From: Myxococcales bacterium
Lineage (GTDB): Bacteria; Myxococcota_A; Polyangia; Haliangiales; Haliangiaceae
Reading direction: 5' to 3'
NCBI GenBank assembly: GCA_016706545.1
Contig: JADJJK010000001.1
Location: 186,001 to 250,000 of the forward strand
Length of the DNA: 64,000 nucleotides
Shown here one piece after another: positions 25,259 through 36,165 of the stretch (positions within the stretch are counted from its first letter, which is position 1; the number at the start of each line of letters is the position of its first letter). The notes under the pieces were generated by a model, which saw only the letters and a list, made by a program, of their open reading frames with translations, was not told the DNA's origin and did no database searches. Made by a program: the position numbers and the translations under genes.

Positions 25259-27058
25259 TTACCTGCCCAGCCGCGCCCGCACCTCTTCGAAGGTAGCGGC
25301 GGCCAGCGCGCCGCGGCCCTGGCCACGGCGCGCCTCGGCCAGCCGGGTCAGCGCGGCGTCCTCGAGCTCATCGGCGCCAGCGGCGCGGAAGCTCCGGAGC
25401 GCCGCGCCCGCTTGCTGCTCCGCCTCCGCGTACTTGCCCTGGTCCATCGTGAGCGCTGCCAGATGCAAGGCGAGCTGCGCGCAGCGGTGCGCCCAGCGCC
25501 GCTCGTCACAAGACGCCAGGCTAGCGCGCAGCGCGGCCTCCGCGAGGTCCGCGGCGCCAGCGCGCTGCTGCGCCAGCGCGTGCTCCTGCGCCAGGGAGAG
25601 GAGGAACCAAGGATCTCGCGTGGCCTCGACGAGGCGGCGCAGCTCGGCAGCATGCTCGGCGGCGCGCTCCGGAGTCTGGCTGGCGAGCAAGATCACGCCC
25701 AGCTTCAGATCCTCGGCGCCCGCCCCCGGCGCGCGCGCGAGCCGAGCCAGCAGGTCCGGCCCGCCCTGCGGCGCGCGGCCCAGCACCAGCTCGCGGTACG
25801 CCAGCGCCAGCGGCGCGCGCACGGTGAAGTCCGCGCTGGCGACGCGCTCCACCTCGCGGCGCGCCAGCTCGCTCTCCACCGCGCCATCGAGCGCCTCGGC
25901 CAGAGGGGCTAGCGCCAGCGCCTCGCGCCGGCTGGCGGCGCTGCGCAGCGCCTCGTGGAAGGACTGACGGGTCAGGCCCGGACGCGCCGCCGCGTCCTCG
26001 GCGGTCAGCGGCGGCCCGGTGCCCTCGATCATGGCGCGCCCGGCCTGGGTGAACGCCTGCGAGCGCGAGGCGCGCTCCGCGAGCTGCGCGCGCAGGCCGT
26101 CCGCCTTCTGCTTGGCCTCCTGGGTCCAGCCCGGCTCGGCCAGGGCGACCACGGCGTCGAGCGCAGCGGCGGCGGTCAGCGGCAACTCCAGCTCGCGCAG
26201 CGCCAGCGCGCGGTTCCACAGCGCCTGCGCCAGCCGCGGCTCCTTGGTGAGCGCGCGGTCCGCCGCCTCCAGCGCGGCCAGGGGCTGACCGGCCAGCAGC
26301 TCGAGCGCCGCCAGATCTGCCTCGCGCGCCGGCCTGTCCGGAGCGCCTTGCAAGAGCGCGCGGGCACGCGCCAGCTCGCCGGTGGAGGCCTGCGCGGCCA
26401 GGAGCGCGTCGCGTTGTCCCTCGCGCTCCAGCGCAGCCAGGGTCGCAAGGGGAAAGACCTCCCGCGCGCTGCCGCCGCGCACCACGGAGTACGGCCGGTG
26501 CGCCGCGAACGGCTCGGCGGAGAAGCGCGCCTCCACGCCGCGCGTCGCGGCCAGCGAGAGCATTGGCTCCTCGCCGCGCCGTCCCGCGGGGCTGCCGCCG
26601 AAAAGCCACAGCACGCCCGCCGCAGCGGCGGCCATGGCCATCACCAGCAGCACGGTCTGCCCGCGCCGCCGCCGCGCCCGCGCCGCCGCCAGGGACAGCA
26701 CGGGTGCGCCGCGCGGTGCGACGTCTGCGCCGCCCGACGACGAAGCCGCCGACGAAGCCGCCGACGAGCTGGCCGTCGCCGCCACCACCGGCTCCGTCGA
26801 GGCTGTCGGCTCCGTCATCGCCGCCGGCTGGCCCGTCATCGCCACCGGCTGGCCCGCGCCCGCCGCGCCCGCCGCGCCCGCCGCGCCCGCCGCGCCCTGC
26901 AGCGCCACCTCGAAGCCGATCAGATCGCCAAGCTCCGCCTGGCACTGCGCGCAGCTCGCGAGGTGCGCGAGCGCCGCTTCCTCCTGCGCGCCCTCCAGCT
27001 CGCCGTCGAAGTACCGCGCCGTGAGCTCATGCAGCTCCGTGGCCGGCTCACTCGTCAT
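25259..27058 (-). CDS. Membrane anti-sigma factor with TPR region, lacking the CHAT domain (pair 2)
   Basis: 599 residues, paralogous to the gene at 17024. The zinc anti-sigma domain shows H32-x3-C36-x2-C39. A Gly/Ala/Thr-rich linker follows (GAAGAAGAAGAG, then AVAMTGQPAAMTEP), then one transmembrane helix at about 135-160 and TPR-like helices matching the paralog (ADLAALELLAGQPLAALEAA, LWNRALALRELELPLTAAA). It stops right after ALAAATFEEVRARLGR, where the paralog goes on for about 370 residues into the CHAT protease. It overlaps the sigma stop by 11 bp, with GGGAGGGGG before the ATG, so sigma and anti-sigma are coupled. Either CHAT was lost here or gained in pair 1. Confidence 0.85.
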   Translation of the reverse strand: MTSEPATELHELTARYFDGELEGAQEEAALAHLASCAQCQAELGDLIGFEVALQGAAGAAGAAGAAGAGQPVAMTGQPAAMTEPTASTEPVVAATASSSAASSAASSSGGADVAPRGAPVLSLAAARARRRRGQTVLLVMAMAAAAAGVLWLFGGSPAGRRGEEPMLSLAATRGVEARFSAEPFAAHRPYSVVRGGSAREVFPLATLAALEREGQRDALLAAQASTGELARARALLQGAPDRPAREADLAALELLAGQPLAALEAADRALTKEPRLAQALWNRALALRELELPLTAAAALDAVVALAEPGWTQEAKQKADGLRAQLAERASRSQAFTQAGRAMIEGTGPPLTAEDAAARPGLTRQSFHEALRSAASRREALALAPLAEALDGAVESELARREVERVASADFTVRAPLALAYRELVLGRAPQGGPDLLARLARAPGAGAEDLKLGVILLASQTPERAAEHAAELRRLVEATRDPWFLLSLAQEHALAQQRAGAADLAEAALRASLASCDERRWAHRCAQLALHLAALTMDQGKYAEAEQQAGAALRSFRAAGADELEDAALTRLAEARRGQGRGALAAATFEEVRARLGR

Positions 27059-27611
27059 GCTCGCCCCCTCCCAGCAAGGCGCGCAGCCGGCGCCGCGCGC
27101 GCAAGACGCGCGTGCCGACGGTGGCCACCGGCACGCCCAGCGCCTGCGAGATCTCCTTGTAGCTCTGACGCTGGAACGCGAACCGCTCGAACGCGGCGCG
27201 CAGCTCCGGAGGCAGCTTGGCCACCGCGTCCTGGATCTGCCCGGCCGACAGCTCCTCCCACCAGGCCCGCTCCTCCGGCGGCGGCAAGGACAGCGGCACC
27301 GTCTCCACGTCCACTGGCGTCGGCGCGGAGCTGCGCGCCCGCACCCGATCCACGAACAGGTTGCGCATGACCCGGGCCATCCACGCCGCGTGGTTTACCC
27401 CCTCGGGCAGCCGATCGTAGTGGGCGACGGTCTTGAGCAGCACGTCCTGCACCAGGTCCTCGGCGTCGAAGTTGCCTCTGCAGAGCTTCCTTGCCAGCCC
27501 GCGCAGGAACTCCCGGTGCTCGAGCATGAGCGCGTCCAGCCGCTGAGCTGGGCCCTCGCCCGCGAGGGCGGCCCCACCCACTCGTTCCCCGGGGTTTCGC
27601 AAATGGCCCAT
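27048..27611 (-). CDS. ECF-family RNA polymerase sigma factor (pair 2)
   Basis: 187 residues from ATG 27611. Region 2 (EDLVQDVLLKTVAHYDRL, HAAWMARVMRNLFVDRVRAR) and region 4 (FAFQRQSYKEISQALGVPVATVG) are nearly identical to pair 1, so the two arose by duplication. The N-terminal about 35 residues differ from pair 1 and may not be part of the protein; a start nearer MLEHREFLRG is possible. Upstream frame extensions to 27770 are Arg-rich and run through repeats, so they were rejected. Controlled by the overlapping anti-sigma gene. Confidence 0.88.
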   Translation of the reverse strand: MGHLRNPGERVGGAALAGEGPAQRLDALMLEHREFLRGLARKLCRGNFDAEDLVQDVLLKTVAHYDRLPEGVNHAAWMARVMRNLFVDRVRARSSAPTPVDVETVPLSLPPPEERAWWEELSAGQIQDAVAKLPPELRAAFERFAFQRQSYKEISQALGVPVATVGTRVLRARRRLRALLGGGEHDE

Positions 27612-27732
27612 GGTTGACCGAAGGGCTCGAATATAGGAGGAAGGACGCCGCCGGTGCCACGCCGAAGCGGATAAGTACGACCTTTCCGCGTCACGATCCC
27701 GCCTGTCCACCGAGCCGAGCCGAGCTGAGAGG

Positions 27733-27776
27733 TGCGCCGAGCCAAGACGCGCCGAGATGCGCCGAGCCAAGACGCG
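27733..27776. repeat. 25-bp-spaced direct repeat upstream of sigma pair 2
   Basis: TGCGCCGAGCCAAGACGCG occurs at 27733-27751 and 27758-27776, preceded by a short CGAGC run (27711-27725). It lies 122-165 bp before the sigma start. It may be an operator, as with the 24-bp repeats before sigma 1, but the sequences differ. Confidence 0.5.
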
Positions 27777-27780
27777 CGAA

Positions 27781-27843
27781 GGCCGCGGGACCCTTCCGGG
27801 CGCCGCGGCCTCCTCTGCAACCTGCCCTTGACGGCCAGGGCAG
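27781..27843 (-). terminator. Weak hairpins downstream of the first S8 protease
   Basis: On the minus strand the stop at 27856 is followed by CTGCCCT/AGGGCAG arms (27822-27828, 27837-27843) and then GGCCGCGG/CCGCGGCC arms (27781-27788, 27803-27810). No T-run follows, so intrinsic termination is doubtful. Confidence 0.3.
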
Positions 27844-27855
27844 ATGGCTACGTGA

Positions 27856-30003
27856 CTACTGGATCGTCCAGGCCACGGTGCCGGTGCAGCTACCAGCCGC
27901 GTAGCAGCCGCCGCGGATCTGGAAGGTCCCGGCCACGGTCGCGGTGTAGCTCAGGTTCGAGCCGCGACCGCCGCAGGCGTCGTCGTTCGAGCCGACCTGC
28001 GTGCCCGACGGGTTGGCCAGGCGCAGCCAGGTGTCGCCAGTGAACGTGCCACCGGTGACGCCGCAGGTGCCCAGCACGATGGTCTGGCCAGCGGCCAAGG
28101 TCACGGCCTGGTTGACCGTGTTCTGCTGCGCGCTGTTGGTGTTGGTCGCCGAGTAGCTGTAGTTGCCACCGGTCGGGGGCGGGGTCGAGGTGATCGCCCA
28201 GACCACGGTGCCGGTGCAGGCGCCGGTGGTGTAGCAACCGCCGCGGATGGTGTAGTTGCCAGCGGCCGTCGCCGTGTAGGTGATGCTCGAGCCGCGACCA
28301 CCGCAAGAGTCGTCGTTCGACGCCACTTCGGTGCCGGCCGGGCCGTTGAAGCGCAGCCAGGTGTCACCGGTGAAGGTGGCGCCGGTCAGGCCGCAGGTGC
28401 CCAGGGTGATCTTCTGGCCGGCGGTGAGCGCCACGACCTGGTTCACGGTGTTCTGGGTCGCGCTGGCGGTGTTGGTGGCGCTGTAGCTGTACGAGGTGCC
28501 GCCGCCGCCGCCGCCGTTGGACACGGTGACCGAGACGCTGGCAGAGCCGGTGGCGCCGGCGTTGTCGGTGGCGGTCACGCTGATGGTGCGCGCGCCGTTG
28601 GCGACCGTGGCGGTGTTCCAGGTGGTGGAGTACGGCGCGGTCGTGTCAGTCACCGCCGTGCCGTCCGGCAGGTTGAAGCGCACGGAGGCCACGGTGCCGT
28701 CAGAGTCAGCCGCGTTGGCCGAGACCGTGATGGTGCCGGTGACCGTCGAGCCGTTGGTGGGCGCGGTGATCGACGCGGTCGGGGGCAGGTTGCCGCCGCC
28801 GCCGCCGATGAAGCCGATGTAGAGCAGCAGGTTGGGCGAGCCGTTGACGCCAGTGAGCACGCCGGAGGTCGCGTTGGTGGTCAGCGCGGCCAGCACCTGC
28901 GCCGGGGTCGCCGTCGGGTTGGCCGACAGGTACAGCGCCGCGCCGCCGCAGACGTGCGGGCTCGCCATCGACGTGCCGGAGATGGTGTTGGTCGCCGAGT
29001 CGTTGGTGTTCCAGGTCGAGGTGATGCTCGAGCCCGGGCCGGCGATGTCGACGCAAGAACCGAAGTTCGAGAACGACGAGAAGCCGTCGGTCGAGGTGGT
29101 GGAGGCCACCGTGATGGCGAGCGGCTCGCGCGCCGGAGACACGTTGCAGGCGTTCTGCGTCTCGTTGCCCGCGGCGACCACCGTGGTCACGCCGGAGTTG
29201 ACGAGGTTGGCGATGGCGGTGTCGAGCGCCGCGGAGGCGTCGCCGCCGAGGCTCATGTTGGCCACCGAGGGGCCGGTGCGGTTGGCCGCGACCCAGTCCA
29301 CACCAGCGATGACGCCAGCGTCCGTGCCGCTGCCCTGGCAGTCGAGCACGCGGACCGGCTTGAGCTGGACGTTCTTGGCGACGCCGTAGGTGGCAGAGCC
29401 CACCGTGCCGGCGACGTGCGTGCCGTGGCCGTGGCAGTCGTTGGTGCCCTGGCCGTCGGTGATCGACGTGAAGCCGGCGGTGACGCGGCCACCGAAGTTC
29501 GAGTGGGTCGCGCGGATGCCGGTGTCGATGATGTACGCGGTGACGCCGCTGCCGTCCGCGTTGTAGGTGTAGGTCTGGTTGAGCGGACGAGCGCGCTGGT
29601 CGATGCGATCGAGGCCCCATGTCGCGTTGGTCTGGGTGGCGCTGATCGAGACCCGGCCGTTCTCCTGCACGTACGCGACCCGCGGGTCCTTGGACAGCGC
29701 GCGCGCCTGCGCCTCGGTCATCTTCGTCACCGAGAAGCCCTTGAGGGCGGAGGTGAACTGCAGCTCGGCCTTCATCTCGAGCGGAGCCAGCATCGCGGTC
29801 GACGCGGCCAGCACCTCGGTGGGCGCCATCTGGCCACCCTTGGGCTCGGCCAGCACGACGATGTACTCGCCCTCCACCGGCACCTTGGCGTGGACGAACT
29901 TGCCGTCCTCGTCCGCAGGCTGATCCACCGACTCAGGGAAGCATGCGGTCAGGGCAAAAGGCGCGAGCGCCAGGGCCAGCGCGGAAGTCTTGCGAAGCAA
30001 CAT
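27856..30003 (-). CDS. Subtilisin-family (S8) protease lipoprotein with Ig-like and two PPC-type domains
   Basis: 715 residues. Lipobox LTAC (Cys21) follows a signal LALALAPFALTAC. Residues about 44-118 are an inhibitor I9 propeptide, then comes a proteinase-K-like S8 domain with the triad Asp160 (YIIDTG), His193 (GHGTHVAGT) and Ser345 (GTSMASPH) and oxyanion Asn280 (AAGNE). A Gly-Gly linker, an Ig-like module (PPTASITAPTNGSTVTG) and two C-terminal PPC-type beta domains follow (NDDSCGGRGSS, NDDACGGRGSN, each ending GCY-x-C-GTV-W). Exported, lipid-anchored and self-activated by propeptide cleavage, as known for the family. GGAGGA six bases before the ATG fixes the start. Its paralog is next door at 30425. 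Confidence 0.92.
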   Translation of the reverse strand: MLLRKTSALALALAPFALTACFPESVDQPADEDGKFVHAKVPVEGEYIVVLAEPKGGQMAPTEVLAASTAMLAPLEMKAELQFTSALKGFSVTKMTEAQARALSKDPRVAYVQENGRVSISATQTNATWGLDRIDQRARPLNQTYTYNADGSGVTAYIIDTGIRATHSNFGGRVTAGFTSITDGQGTNDCHGHGTHVAGTVGSATYGVAKNVQLKPVRVLDCQGSGTDAGVIAGVDWVAANRTGPSVANMSLGGDASAALDTAIANLVNSGVTTVVAAGNETQNACNVSPAREPLAITVASTTSTDGFSSFSNFGSCVDIAGPGSSITSTWNTNDSATNTISGTSMASPHVCGGAALYLSANPTATPAQVLAALTTNATSGVLTGVNGSPNLLLYIGFIGGGGGNLPPTASITAPTNGSTVTGTITVSANAADSDGTVASVRFNLPDGTAVTDTTAPYSTTWNTATVANGARTISVTATDNAGATGSASVSVTVSNGGGGGGTSYSYSATNTASATQNTVNQVVALTAGQKITLGTCGLTGATFTGDTWLRFNGPAGTEVASNDDSCGGRGSSITYTATAAGNYTIRGGCYTTGACTGTVVWAITSTPPPTGGNYSYSATNTNSAQQNTVNQAVTLAAGQTIVLGTCGVTGGTFTGDTWLRLANPSGTQVGSNDDACGGRGSNLSYTATVAGTFQIRGGCYAAGSCTGTVAWTIQ

Positions 30004-30353
30004 GAACGGTCCTCCAACTGTCTTATCGAGTGCGAGATTGAAGAGTCACGAGGACCCTTCGCTTCAGGTTGGCCGCAGTAACTTCATGTTCCGTGCCAGT
30101 GGAGCGCCGCGGCCCAGATCCCCTGGCCGCACGAGGCTAACCACTTGATCCTTGGTCTCAGCTTCAACTGAGCCATGAAAGATCGTGAGCCCATCTGCAG
30201 ACCAGAGCAGCAGAATCCTTGGCGATCGCCCCCAAATGCCACGCTACGCGCGCGCGTCGCTACCGGTTGGTTGCACGTCCCTGCTGGCACTGCCAACAGG
30301 TTGGTGCAGTGATCTCCCCCGCGGGCACACGCGCCGCGCAGCACGCCAGACGC
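30004..30353. other. Gene-free 350 bp between the two protease genes
   Basis: Holds the ribosome-binding site of the downstream protease (GGAGGA near 30010) and presumably its promoter. CCAACAGGTTGG (30292-30303) and CTCAGCTTCAACTGAG (30157-30172) are short inverted repeats. No known riboswitch or RNA was recognised. Open frames here lack any conserved sequence. Confidence 0.4.
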
Positions 30354-30381
30354 AAAAAAGGCCACGGCGAGCGCCGTGGCC
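30354..30381 (-). terminator. Rho-independent terminator after the second S8 protease
   Basis: Perfect 9-bp stem GGCCACGGC (30360-30368) / GCCGTGGCC (30373-30381) with a 4-base loop, followed on the minus strand by six T (30354-30359). It lies 44 bp beyond the stop of the minus-strand protease gene. Confidence 0.9.
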
Positions 30382-30424
30382 TTGGGGCGAGCCTGTCATG
30401 ACAGGCCCAAGCTCTGCCTCGTGA

Positions 30425-32626
<2,202 letters not shown>

Positions 32627-33270
32627 GAACATTTCTCCAGGTCGGGTTTCGTCGATTGAGCTGTGCCGGAGCGCCGAGAACGGCCCTCCACATCGGCGCG
32701 ACTCCCTAGTTCATGTTTCATGCCACTGGAAAAGGCGCGCTGGCGATCTCCCTCGGCTTGATGGCCACCCTTCGGAGCTCTCGTGCGAGCGCAAACGGGA
32801 GTGGCGTCGATGGTGAGCAAGCGCGCGCTTTCTTTCCAGAAGCGGCCGTGCTCCGACGTCCGTCGGAGGTCCGACGAGCCTCCGTCGGACCTCCACTGGA
32901 CCGCCTCCGACCTCCGTCGACGCTTCGTCGGAGCAGCGAGTGCCCGCGCCTGTCCGCACTGGGATGCGGACAGGCGGTTGCAGTGGGGTCAGCAGGCCCA
33001 GCCTGACGACGATGAGGCCAACACGCACCAAGACTACATCTATAGATAGATTGCAGATGCAGTCACGAAACAACCACGAGCCGGCCTAACCATTGGAAAT
33101 TAAAAGAGTCGAAGTCGAGCGAATTCGAGCAATGGCGAGCATTGCCTGCGCCGGGCCTCACCGCGGCCCTTTTCGGAGCCATCGGCTACTGCAGTGGCCG
33201 GCCAATCGACTCGTCGGCCACTGCGCTTGGCTTCACGTGTGAGCCTTTGGCCTACACGCGACATCGGTCG
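32627..33270. other. Gene-free 644 bp with a 12-bp hairpin and an AT-rich patch
   Basis: Contains the promoter region of the second protease gene (minus strand). A perfect hairpin GGAGGTCCGACG (32865-32876) / CGTCGGACCTCC (32883-32894) sits in a cluster of TCCGTCGGA/TCCGACG words (32850-32935). Around 33030-33120 GC drops and the palindrome ATCTATAGAT lies at 33038-33047. No T-run, tRNA or named RNA is visible. The open frames on both strands look non-coding. Confidence 0.45.
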
Positions 33271-34497
33271 TCAGGGCTTGCGAGCGACGCGCTTGAACGC
33301 GGCGTCGAACTTGTCGCTCCAGCCGGTCGGCTCGATGTCCCGCGGCCCGACGATGGTGAACGTGGAGCCGTCCTTGCTCGCGGTGATGGTCACGTCCTTG
33401 GCCTTGGCCTTGACGTCGAGCGTGATGGAGACCTTCTTGGCCTTCGGCGGATAGCTCTTGAGCGAGGTGGCGATCTGCGACCACAGCTTGAGCCACAGCG
33501 CGCCGTGGGAGACGTCGCAGTCGTCGCCCTCGACGCTGACCGTGATGTGAAAGCGCTTGGCGAACTCGTCCATGTCCTTGGCCACCAGCTCGCGGTTGAA
33601 CTCGGGCTCGTTGGCGCTCTGCTGCTCGATGCGGTCCCAGTCCTCGGCGCCTACCAGCTTGGCGTACTCGCCGATGTCGCGGGTGTAGAACGACGCGGTG
33701 TGCAGCGCGCTCTTGTCCCGGTCAGGCATGCGCGCCAGGCACTTCTTGCCCACCTTGAACGTGGTGAACTTGGACAGCACCCACGCGCTCCAGTATCGGC
33801 CCCCGTACTCGTACGCCATGAACGAGAACTCGTCCGGCAGGCCGGCCTTGATGCGACGAAACGGCTTGTCGAGCTTGTCGCTCCAGGCCGCGGCCTCGAT
33901 GTCGCGCGGCGCGGTGAAGACAAACGAGGTCCCGTCCTTGCTGACCTCGACGGTGACGTCCTTGGCCTTGGCGGTGACGTTGAGCGTGACCGAGACCTTC
34001 TGCGCCTTGGGCAGGTAGTTCTTGAGCCCGGTCGCGATCTGCGTCCAGTAGCGCAGCCACAGCGAGTTCGACCGCGCGTCACAGTCGTCCCCCTCCACGA
34101 CCACGGTCATGGCGAACCGCGCCTTGAAGGCGTCCATCATCGGCTCGACCAGCTTGAGGTTGGCCTCGCGATCGCCGCTCTGGCTCTCGATGGAGCTCCA
34201 GTCGTCGCCGGTGACGTCCTTGGCCCACGCGACGATGTCGCGGGTGAAGTAGGACGCGGCGTGCAGCGCGCCCTGGTCCTTCTTGGCGAGCTTGGCCCAG
34301 CACTTGTTGCCGAGCTTGAAGGTCACATACTTGCTCAGCACCCAGGCGGCGGAGCCGTCGCTTGCATAGTCGCGATACGCCGCGACGAAGTCGTCGAGCT
34401 TGTCGTCCGCGAGGGAAGGAGACGGGGCCGACACCCCCGCTGCGACGGCCAGCGCCGCGGTCATTGTTACGCTTCGAGCAAACCCAGACCTTTGCAT
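33271..34497 (-). CDS. Secreted protein made of two tandem copies of one unknown domain
   Basis: 408 residues with a signal peptide (VTMTAALAVAAGVSAPSPSLA). Residues about 30-215 and 225-408 are clearly homologous: AAWVLSKYVTFKLGNKCWAKL against AWVLSKFTTFKVGKKCLARM, LHAASYFTRDIVAWAK against LHTASFYTRDIGEYAK, VEGDDCDARSNSLWLRYWTQ against VEGDDCDVSHGALWLKLWSQ, and APRDIEAAAWSDKLD against GPRDIEPTGWSDKFD. Two Cys per repeat (KC, DDCD) may pair. Lys-rich and probably periplasmic or secreted. No known family recognised; the internal duplication is certain. Confidence 0.8.
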   Translation of the reverse strand: MQRSGFARSVTMTAALAVAAGVSAPSPSLADDKLDDFVAAYRDYASDGSAAWVLSKYVTFKLGNKCWAKLAKKDQGALHAASYFTRDIVAWAKDVTGDDWSSIESQSGDREANLKLVEPMMDAFKARFAMTVVVEGDDCDARSNSLWLRYWTQIATGLKNYLPKAQKVSVTLNVTAKAKDVTVEVSKDGTSFVFTAPRDIEAAAWSDKLDKPFRRIKAGLPDEFSFMAYEYGGRYWSAWVLSKFTTFKVGKKCLARMPDRDKSALHTASFYTRDIGEYAKLVGAEDWDRIEQQSANEPEFNRELVAKDMDEFAKRFHITVSVEGDDCDVSHGALWLKLWSQIATSLKSYPPKAKKVSITLDVKAKAKDVTITASKDGSTFTIVGPRDIEPTGWSDKFDAAFKRVARKP

Positions 34498-34881
34498 GAC
34501 TCGCTCCCTGTGCCAGTTCCTGTGAAGTCACGATGACGTCGCGATGACGTCGCGATGAAGTGCTACGAGGTTGCTACGACGAACGCTTCGCTCCGCACCG
34601 CTATTTCTTCCCCTCGTACCACGCACCTGATGCTCCGTGCCCGGCATTTGCGGGGAGGGCGCTGGCCCGTCCTCGAACATCGCGGCTCGCGGTCGCATCG
34701 CAGCTCACCAAATCAGCGGCCCTTTCGTTGCTTGGGCCAGCGCACGTGCGAGCGACCGTACCAGCGGCGCTTGCAGCGAAGGTTCTTTGACCGCTAGCTG
34801 GCCGCGCGTGGAGGTACGCGCGGCGCCGTTCACGTAAAGTCCCGGCGATTTCTGTCCTCTTTGCCTCGCGAAAGGCCGCCG
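34498..34881. other. Divergent intergenic region with GATGACGTCGC repeats
   Basis: 384 bp between two divergent secreted-protein genes. GATGACGTCGC is repeated two and a half times at 34531-34558, just before the minus-strand start, and may be an operator. The rest contains no convincing ORF, RNA or terminator. Confidence 0.4.
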
Positions 34882-35562
34882 ATGCGCTCATCTCTCCGTG
34901 TCGCTCTCACAGCCACCCTCCTCCTTGCCCTCAGCGCCGCTGCTTGTACGCGCACCAAGGCCCCCGTCGCGCCCGGCGACCCTGGCGCGCTCGTCGCGAG
35001 TGACCCGGCCAGCGCGCCGCCGCAGGTCTCCACCGGCACCTGCGACGAGCGGCAGACCGCGATCTCGAAGGAGGCCGACCAGCGCGCCGCGCCGTACGGC
35101 ATCGTGCCGCACCTGGAGAAGAACTTCAGCGGTGGACGCATCTCGTGGCTGATGAAGGAGGCGCCATACCAGAACTACGTGGTGAAACCCGGCGCCAAGA
35201 ACTTCGGCCGCTGCGACGACACCGGCTGCTACCTCTTCGCTTCGCCAAGCAACGTGATCGAGGAGGCGGTCAACAAGTCGCTGCTGCCCACCGGCGCACA
35301 CGACCCCGCGGTGCTTGGGCAGGCGCTCGGCCTGCCCGCCGCCAACTTCGAGGGCCCGCTGCGCATGATGACGCTCGAGCTGTCCGCCGCTCCCGACGCC
35401 TGCGCGCGCCTCCCGGTGGACGCAGATCCCGGGGTGTGGAAGTGCCAGACTCCCGAGGACAAGGACTGCTTCAAGTTCGGCGGCTACACCTCGGGCGGCG
35501 TGCCCGAGGTCATGATCATCAACGCCCCGGTCGAGAAGGCGCAGGTCCGCGAGCTACCATGA
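34882..35562 (+). CDS. Predicted lipoprotein
   Basis: 226 residues from ATG 34882 (AAAGG upstream; an earlier TTG at 34861 is less likely). Signal with lipobox LSAAAC. The mature part has several Cys (STGTCDERQ, RCDDTGCYLF, VWKCQTPEDKDCFKFGGY) that can form disulfides, with KNFSGGRISWLMKEAPYQNY between. No enzyme family recognised. The stop overlaps the next start as ATGA, so the two are translationally coupled. Confidence 0.7.
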   Translation: MRSSLRVALTATLLLALSAAACTRTKAPVAPGDPGALVASDPASAPPQVSTGTCDERQTAISKEADQRAAPYGIVPHLEKNFSGGRISWLMKEAPYQNYVVKPGAKNFGRCDDTGCYLFASPSNVIEEAVNKSLLPTGAHDPAVLGQALGLPAANFEGPLRMMTLELSAAPDACARLPVDADPGVWKCQTPEDKDCFKFGGYTSGGVPEVMIINAPVEKAQVRELP

Positions 35563-36002
35563 GCGAGCCTGGGCCCAAGCTCCTCGCGACGCCCGCTGGC
35601 GTCGCCGCGGTCGCCGGCTCCCCGGTGGCCGGTGAGGAGAGCGCGGCTGCGGCGCTGTCCGGTGCCGAGCCCGGTGCCGAGGCCGGCACCGAGTCCGGTG
35701 CCGCGTCAGGCGCCGAGGCCGGCGCCGAGGCCGGTGCCGAGTCAGCCGATTCCGACGCCGCGTCCGGCGCCGATGAGATCGTGCTCCACCAGAGCCCGCT
35801 GATGTACCGCCTGCTGCTCACCCCCGGCGGCGACCTCGAGCTGGAGGCCGTGGTCGGCGGCATCGCGCTGTCCACCGTGCGGCTCCCGCTCGACGCGAGC
35901 GAGCGCAGCGCCTACGAGGTCGAGGGCGCCTCCTATCTCGACCGCCTGGCCCGCGCCCTCATCGCCGACCCTCGGTTCGGCGGGCGATCCCGCGCCGGGT
36001 GA
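35559..36002 (+). CDS. Small hypothetical protein with a GAEAGAE repeat, coupled to the lipoprotein
   Basis: 147 residues; the ATG overlaps the previous TGA by ATGA. After an Ala/Gly/Glu low-complexity region (GAEPGAEAGTESG, GAEAGAEAGAES) it has a compact C-terminal domain (IVLHQSPLMYRLLLTPGGDL, ELEAVVGGIALSTVRLPLDA) of about 80 residues. No signal peptide. Probably works with the preceding gene; function unknown. Confidence 0.65.
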   Translation: MSEPGPKLLATPAGVAAVAGSPVAGEESAAAALSGAEPGAEAGTESGAASGAEAGAEAGAESADSDAASGADEIVLHQSPLMYRLLLTPGGDLELEAVVGGIALSTVRLPLDASERSAYEVEGASYLDRLARALIADPRFGGRSRAG

Positions 36003-36165
36003 GCCGCGCCTCTCGTCGCCACGGCCCCGCCGGGTCGCGCGGCTTTGCGCCACGCTAGCCTGGCCAGCACGGCCGCTGGCTTGACGCCTTCCCGGGCCGT
36101 GGGCTATCCCTCCCCTGCCGTTCCCTGCCCGTCGACAAACTCGCGGCAACGCCCGGAGAAGCATC

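Noticed and set aside
30004..30353. Riboswitch between the two proteases
   Set aside because: Only short inverted repeats were found; no core of a known riboswitch class could be recognised by eye.
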